64,000 nucleotides of DNA from Symsagittifera roscoffensis (taxonomy: Eukaryota; Xenacoelomorpha; Acoela; Convolutidae): NCBI RefSeq assembly GCF_963678635.1, contig NC_087062.1, positions 51,164,178 to 51,228,177 of the forward strand, in the 5' to 3' direction. The stretch's first letter is position 1. Every line of letters starts with the position of its first letter. The position numbers and the translations under genes were made by a program. Under the pieces are notes generated by a model. It saw only the letters and a list, made by a program, of their open reading frames with translations. It did no database searches and was not told the DNA's origin. Shown piece after piece: positions 58,043 through 64,000 of this stretch.

Positions 58043-58499
58043 ATATACTAAATTTGTTTAAGTAATACTCTTTTTTCTCTATTTTTAGTTGTTTTTCGTT
58101 TTTTTTTTGCCAATGATTCAGGAAATATTATATTTTGTTGGAATTTTCTTTGTCAAAATTCCATATTTTGTACAATTAATCTCTCCTAATTAAGGAGTTC
58201 TTTAATCTTTTAGTAAATCAAGGTGCATGAGTTTTAGACTTTTTAACCAATTCGCGCGAAAGTGTTCAATGATTTTTGAAGGGTATCGTTGAACTTTTGT
58301 TGGCATTATCCGGGTCGTGGTCGCTAATTAGAATGGAGCATTGTAAATTTGGTCTTAATATTGACATGGAATCTTTCAGCATATCTTCTTTGGTAAGGAA
58401 TGACATATCACGATATGTATAGTTTGACAATTCAGCTTTCAATCCGAAAATAGTTTTTAATAGGTTAGGATAATGATCAGAAAAACATTCTCATCTAAC

Positions 58500-59160
58500 A
58501 CAGTTTTGGTTGGTGTTTCCAGTTTCCTGGTTATGACATCATCTATACAAGTTTCAGATGCGTCACTAACTCGAGTAGGGCATTTGATCACAAGTTCGAA
58601 AACATTAGATGTCTTTCTTTCTTAATATGATTGCTGTATATTTTTTTCCCGGAATGTATTGACATTGAAATCTCCCATCAGAACAATTGGAACTTAAATG
58701 TCGCAAGAAACTTTAGCTCCTGATCGAGCTCATCAAAAAATTTAACTTTTTTATACCTCGGGGGACATAAGCCATTGTAATTATAAACTTATTTCCATTA
58801 ACTTCAACAAGGGTAGAAATGGATTCTAGTAATGTACTATCAAGCTGATCTATTACACTAACTTTGTCGCCGATCTATAACATAGTTTCCCCACCCCTAG
58901 TCTTCCTAGTTTTTCGTTAGTATGGTATGAAAGCCTTTTAATTTAAACCTAAAATCATCAGTTTCATTAAGCCAAGTTTCTGTTAAACATGTTGCATTTA
59001 TGGGAGACTCGACACTACTTAGAAGTGCTTCTAGATCTTCATGAAGCTTTTTTACTGACTGTACTTTCGAGAGAAATATAATAACTTTAGCACCATTAAC
59101 TTTTTGCTGGATTGGTTTTTGCTGCTGTTCCTCTTTATGATCCCACTTCTGCGGCAGCAC
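58500..59160 (-). pseudogene. LINE endonuclease remnant
   Basis: The frame at 58,906-59,160 has EDLEALLSSVESPINATCLT followed by ETWLNETDDF, the start of an apurinic-type endonuclease (TETWL is usual). Further on, VPPRYKKVKFFDELDQELKF and MGDFNVNT (near 58,660) give the GDFN catalytic segment. Interrupted by frameshifts. Confidence 0.75.
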
Positions 59161-59265
59161 TCTGGAGAAACCATTGAAGTAATTCCTTACGTTATCAAAC
59201 TTATAGTTCAGGAATAGTCACCCCTCGTACAATCCATTAATTTTATTAGGCTGTTGCTCGTCTTA

Positions 59266-59950
59266 TCAAATAAAGAAAATAGTTCCTTCGCGGGAAGATG
59301 CTGACTGAATTCCTTCATCTGATTCCATTAGTTTGATGAAACTCACTCGTGCAGCACTTAGATCTTCGAAGATTTCGATGCCCTTCAGCTCCTGGTTGTT
59401 CATTCTTTTTCTTGGTTGTAAATTCTTTTTCAAAAGAGGTCTTTTCTTCATTCTCCTCGCAAACCTCACAATAACTGGCTGGTTTATTCTGAGATGGCAG
59501 CCTGTGTTTTTCGAATATTTGCTCGACACTGTAATGTTCCACTAAGGCCTAGTTTTTTCACATCGTCTTTGCAATTATTTGTCTCTAGTTATTGCGCTTC
59601 TGACATTGTTTTGACGTTTACTTTTTTTCACAGTGAGAGATTTCATTATTCATCCATGACGTAAAATCTTCTTTCAGTTTTGATAATGCTTCTTTCGTCG
59701 CCACATTATTTACCTCCTTGATCCGTTTTGATATCCCTTACTAACTTTGGGTTCAATGCATTCATATACTCTGATAGTGCAGCTTCCTTCTTTTTTGATT
59801 TTCTTCAACTATGGGTTCCTCTCCACATGGTCTCAGTTCGATACAAGATTGCTTGACGGAAGAATTTTAGGATACTGGTGTATCCTTGTGGTACTTGAGC
59901 GTTGGCATCTCATCTTTCTGATCATGATTCATTTTCGATTCTGAAACTAA
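59266..59950 (-). pseudogene. LINE ORF1 remnant
   Basis: Frames at 59,266-59,529 and 59,315-59,542 (KPASYCEVCEENEEK) and, nearer the 5' end, a coiled-coil-like stretch (EYMNALNPKLVRDIKTDQ; KEALSKLKEDFTSWMNNEI) near 59,640-59,790. No PHD finger is visible here, unlike the ORF1 at 46,882-47,720. Strongly decayed. Confidence 0.45.
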
Positions 59951-60367
59951 GTAATAAGTTTATCACAACAATTAGGTGTGTTCGGATTTGTTATTGCGGT
60001 TTAGTTTTCTTTTGGTGCTAACTTTACCTTTATTTTCCTGGATTTCAAGTGACGTTTTCTCTGGGGTACCTGATTTGGCATAGAGCAAGCAATGAGCAGA
60101 GAAAACGAGCAATGATCAAAGAACCCGGTAACGAAATGTTTTTTTTTCTCAAAAAACGACGAACCTCGAAAAAAGAACGCCCGTTCAAAATGTTAAGTTT
60201 ATGTTCAAGTATAAAAAATTAGGAACCCGGGTTTTTCTCTGTACAAAAAAATGTATAGACAAGAGTTGAATAAAAAAAAAGCTTTTCGTAAGATTTCCAA
60301 GTATGAAAATTGTATGAAAGCATTTTTTTTCGATTTTTTCATAAATGTTAAAAAAAGCGTTCAATCT

Positions 60368-60600
60368 GTTTAAATGCAAATTCAAAAAAAATCTGCGATT
60401 TATTTTTCTGCATTGCAATATTATGACCGCGGAATTTAATGCGATTTCAAAAACTGCTGTTTCAAAAACTGCTGGTTAATCTGGTGTTTAAATGCAAATC
60501 CAGAAAATTCTGCGATATGTTATTCTGCCATTTTTTACTCTGCGATGTGATATTTTAATCTCGGATTTTAATGCGATTTCAAAAATTGTTTGGAAAAGTG
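60368..60600. repeat. Two-unit tandem repeat, about 118 bp
   Basis: Units start at 60,368 and 60,486 with GTTTAAATGCAAAT(T/C)C and share ATCTGCGAT/TTCTGCGAT and TTTAATGCGATTTCAAAAA blocks. Diverged. Confidence 0.6.
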
Positions 60601-61500
60601 CTTGTCAGGTTCACTATGGAAAAAATCTCCTAAAAACAAATCTTTTGTATAGAATAAACGGTACGGTTATCATGCTATTTTCATACGATTTTTGTTATCT
60701 ACGTAATGATGTGGGAATGTGTGATGAAGATTTTTTTCAGAGCATGGATTTCTTAGATAAGCACTTTTCTGTCAACCCGGCAAACTGAGCATAGCTAACC
60801 TTTCATTGTTCTAATGACTCTGCTTTTAGATAGATTTAAATGAAGTAACCTTGGGTTTTTGTTGAATGAGATAATATTCTTTATCAAAAAATTGACTTTT
60901 TCTCGGACGAAAAGCTTATTAAACGTTTTCTTTTATAAAAATTTAGTGGCATGTTTTCTTCGATTAATAATTTGAAACCTGAGGTAACACTTCTATAACT
61001 TGCGTTTTAATCGTTATCCAAATTATTTTTTGCTTGCCTTTTCATTTAAAAAATGCCTATAACGTGCTCCACGTACATTTTTTTTTCATAGAAGAATCGA
61101 GAGTCACAAAAAAGGATCTCTGTAATGACAGAACTTGTACTTGTTTGTTTCAGATATAACCTAAACCCGTCCAAAATATAGGCCGTGATTTTCAACATCT
61201 AAGTTTTTCGAATAAGAGACCTTGGGATTTCTTTCCTTTCCCCACATTCAAATTATTTTAATTAAAATAACTGTTCACAGACACCGATTGTCATGAAAAT
61301 TGCAATGCCGACTAATTAAGCCATGACAAACATATTTGGTCTTCGTAATCAACCTAATAAAACCGACTCGTTAGACCATAAAATTGACGCTCGTGTAAAT
61401 TGGGGGATCAAAGAGCCAGATCTCGTATCGATATACAAAAAAAAAGACTTTTTTTGGCTCTAGCTATGTAAGAAAGCTCTGAACTAAATTACTTGGCAAC

Positions 61501-61697
61501 TAACATTACGTGGGTTAATCTGCAATTTTAGGCCGATTAACCTGTTGGTTTTTCCATTTACGAAATTTCTTGGTTTTAATGCTTCCAGATTGAACAAAAA
61601 GTCACGCGGAAAAAATGCTTTTCATCAAAATCAATTGCATGGGAAATTGTCTATCAAAGAATCGAAAAAAATATCATGCTAATGGTATACAATTGTA
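61501..61697 (+). repeat. Dispersed repeat, copy 1
   Basis: Matches 63,131-63,355 in direct orientation from TAACATTACGTG to GGTATACAATTGTA, at about 80% by eye, with one insertion of some 27 bp in the other copy. Family unknown. Confidence 0.75.
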
Positions 61698-62325
61698 TTT
61701 TGTAGATTTAAGCAAAAAAATCCAGAAAAACAACAACATAACCCACAAGATTGTTGGAAAAGTCTGAAACATTTCAGTTTGAGTTTTGCCTCAACTTTCA
61801 AACTTTGACTTTTTGAAAATATTTGAACTTATTTTCAGTTTTCGAATTTTACAAAACCGGTATTTTTCAAGAGTTGTCTACGCTCGGCGTTTTTTCTTAA
61901 ATTTATCTCATTTACAGAAAATTGTATCACTCGTTTATGTCGTTCAGTTCGCTGGGAAATCAGTAGCTCATTTAGAAACCCAAATTCATTTACCATTAAC
62001 GTTTTTTGAGCGCTTAACACTCTTGCAATTCAAAATTGCAACTTGACGTATCTTTAACAAAAAAAAATCAACTAAGCTCAAGAAGAAATCCAGAATCAAA
62101 ACGGGAAAAAAAAATCTATTTCTCAAAAGAATGAAATAAAAAAACAAGGACTTATATAAAAAAGACAATTTTTTTTATTCTTTTGCATTATTTGTACAAA
62201 ACCAAATGATGTAATTCTACAAATTAGATGAAATGAAAAAAAAAATTGAGCAAAACAAAAAGTGAAAACGTGACGAAATATTACAATTATCTGAAAAATT
62301 CATCTTTCAATTATTGGGAAAAGCT

Positions 62326-62880
62326 TGGACATTTAAACGGGTTAAAGATCATTCTTGATTAAAAATTAGGCAGATTTAATATGGTTCAATTTATTTTCAA
62401 AGTTCGGGCCCAATAAATATACTTCGAAAACTATCATTTTTGGCTTTTTTAGTCAACAAGAAAAACTCCAAAGCTATTAGTTCACTTTCGGACAAAACTG
62501 CGTCACCGCAAGCAGCCTCTCAAGTAACCCATCAAATGTTTTCTCTGCTTTGTATAAACCTTTTTATTTTTGTTTGTTAGCAAAAATTGAAAGTATTACT
62601 CAATAAAACACCAATTTTTTAATTAAAAACATTTTAAAAAGATGTTGCGCCCCCTTTTTTAGAGATAACATGTTTTGTAATCTTTTTTGAGCTGTCGAAG
62701 AAGCATGCAGTGATTCAATTCTGCCAATAAGTGAACAACTAGGTTTGAAGTAAATTTTGATTGACAAAAAAGCCAAAAATGGTCGGTTTTTTGGGCCCTA
62801 ATTTTGCAAAACAAATTGCATCATATTAACTCTGCCAAATTTCTAGCTAGTTTGGTCTGCATCATTTTTTGTCCAAATCA
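62326..62880. mobile_element. Foldback / MITE-like inverted repeat
   Basis: Left arm about 62,326-62,525 and right arm about 62,700-62,880 are inverted copies. Matching blocks: GGGCCCAA at 62,407 with TTGGGCCC at 62,791, CATTTTTGGCTTTTTT with AAAAAAGCCAAAAATG, and TTAGGCAG with CTGCCAAA. The arms are diverged, with a loop of about 175 bp. No protein inside. No clear target duplication was identified. It could be a non-autonomous DNA transposon or an old inverted duplication. Confidence 0.6.
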
Positions 62881-63130
62881 ACTCAATTTGAGAAAAACGC
62901 ATTTTAAACTTTAGGTTTCATTCTTTTTGTCCTAATAATTTGAATAAGCTCTAAATAAGAAACCAAACGGTAGGTCGAAATAGTTTGTAAACAGGAAACT
63001 TTATAATCGAAAGAAAATAAATCCTGACTCGAATAGAACATTTAACGTTGTCGTCATAGGTTTGTACATTAAAAGTTAGTTTGCATATGAAATATCCAAT
63101 GGTATTATTAACGCATCATACAACATAATG

Positions 63131-63355
63131 TAACATTACGTGAATCAATCTTCAATTTTTATGCCGTTCAACCTGCTGGTTTTCCAGTTACGAAACTTTT
63201 TGGTTTTTGCGTTTCCAGATTAAACAAAAAACATACGGAAAAATGCATTTCATAAAATTCAATTGTATGGGAAACTGTCTATCAAACAACCGAAAAAAAA
63301 TATCATGCTAATTCTAAACAGTTTTCTTAAACTATGGAATGGTATACAATTGTAT
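63131..63355 (+). repeat. Dispersed repeat, copy 2
   Basis: See 61,501-61,697. Just past it, TTTTCATTGTTCGAATGGCTCTGCTT (63,377 on) resembles 60,799-60,826, so the family may be longer than either match shows. Confidence 0.7.
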
Positions 63356-64000
63356 GATAAGCTTTTTTTCCTTATCTTTTCATTGTTCGAATGGCTCTGC
63401 TTGGAACTTTCTTGCTGAATTCCCTACTTAGCATAATTAAGCTCTTCTGCCACAAGATCAACGCAGCTAACAGACACTTGAAAAAAATAGGACCAAAAAA
63501 ACAAGATTGACCTAAACTAAATTGATTACAAAAGAACCAATGTTTTGGGCAGAAAAACTACACATTTCTGAAGCTTTTTGGCTCGCCAATTAAACTGCGA
63601 AATTACATAAGTTTTTTCAATCACGGGCAATTCGCTTCGAAGTCAACGGCTTTAACCGTTTTTTGCAAAGCTACATTATAGAAAACAAAATTTTATCTCG
63701 TATTATTAACGCATTATACAGTAAAATATCGAATTTTTTTTACGAAGTTACACTGCACTGGATAGGCGCACTTTTTGACAAGTGTATGTCAATGGAAACC
63801 AGATACAAGTCTTTCAACAAGTTGAAAAATTTTCGTATGATCAAAAAAATCCGAAGATCGAAGAAAAATTATAGAGAGCAATCTCATTGCGGATTCGGCT
63901 TATAATTCGCAAATTTTACAGTTTGGCTTCGCAATTTTAGTCCGAACCTTATTTTTAACCTTATTCAGCCTTCAGAGTATCGACCGACCGATAGGGCGTT

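Larger units (their letters stand above)
55560..59976 (-). mobile_element. CR1-like LINE, near full length, old
   Basis: About 4.4 kb on the minus strand: 5' end at 59,976 (19 bp shared with 47,736-47,754), decayed ORF1, endonuclease, RT and C-terminal region to about 55,605, then a short 3' end. The wording of RT (NNYRPISLLSS, FLFADDTNI) fits CR1/Jockey. An internal stretch of about 705 bp is present twice in tandem. Many stops and frameshifts make it dead. Confidence 0.8.
59977..64000. other. AT-rich intergenic stretch with scattered repeats
   Basis: No convincing gene; ORFs at 60,492-60,788, 61,786-62,046 and 63,663-63,905 have no recognisable content and sit in repeats or A/T runs. Repeats are listed separately. 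Confidence 0.5.

Noticed and set aside
61786-62046. 86-codon plus-strand frame
   Set aside because: AT-rich, no recognisable motif, and an equally long minus-strand frame overlaps it.
1-64000. tRNA, rRNA or CRISPR-like features
   Set aside because: None seen; regular repeats here are minisatellite or transposon sequence.

Overview
The window is eukaryotic, most likely from an invertebrate animal. It holds Ty3/gypsy-type LTR elements, CR1/Jockey-like LINEs (one with a PHD finger in ORF1) and AT-rich intergenic DNA. There is one long intact host-type reading frame. I cannot place the species.

Positions 1-46,408 are almost entirely several copies of one unusually large Ty3/gypsy-like LTR element. 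Copy E, at the left edge, shows only its 5' LTR (about 919-1695) and leader (1-918); its body lies to the left, outside the window. Copy A (+ strand, about 1785-14,729) and copy B (- strand, 14,823-35,132) lie tail to tail around a 93-bp spacer and form an imperfect palindrome of about 24 kb. Copy C (- strand, 37,807-46,408) is a further partial copy. A LINE (35,305-37,806) sits between B and C. Copy B carries an LTR of about 0.9 kb at each end. Read on its own strand it contains a 3.2-kb leader with a 25-bp minisatellite, gag, protease, RT/RNase H and integrase, then a non-coding gap, then a second coding block of several kb whose proteins I do not recognise. SGNH-hydrolase-like motifs appear near the start of that block. 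All copies are broken, with many breaks each.

Positions 46,409-48,197 hold LINE ORF1 debris, including a clear PHD-type zinc finger. Positions 48,198-51,482 are a single uninterrupted 1094-codon frame, acidic at the N-terminus and Ser-rich. It is the only convincing host protein gene, and I do not recognise it.

Positions 51,483-64,000 are AT-rich DNA with no convincing gene. They contain an old, near full-length CR1-like LINE (55,560-59,976) with a tandem duplication inside its RT, and several unclassified repeats: a foldback/MITE-like inverted repeat, a dispersed repeat pair and a small hairpin. I saw no tRNA, rRNA or CRISPR.

All identities quoted are estimates by eye.
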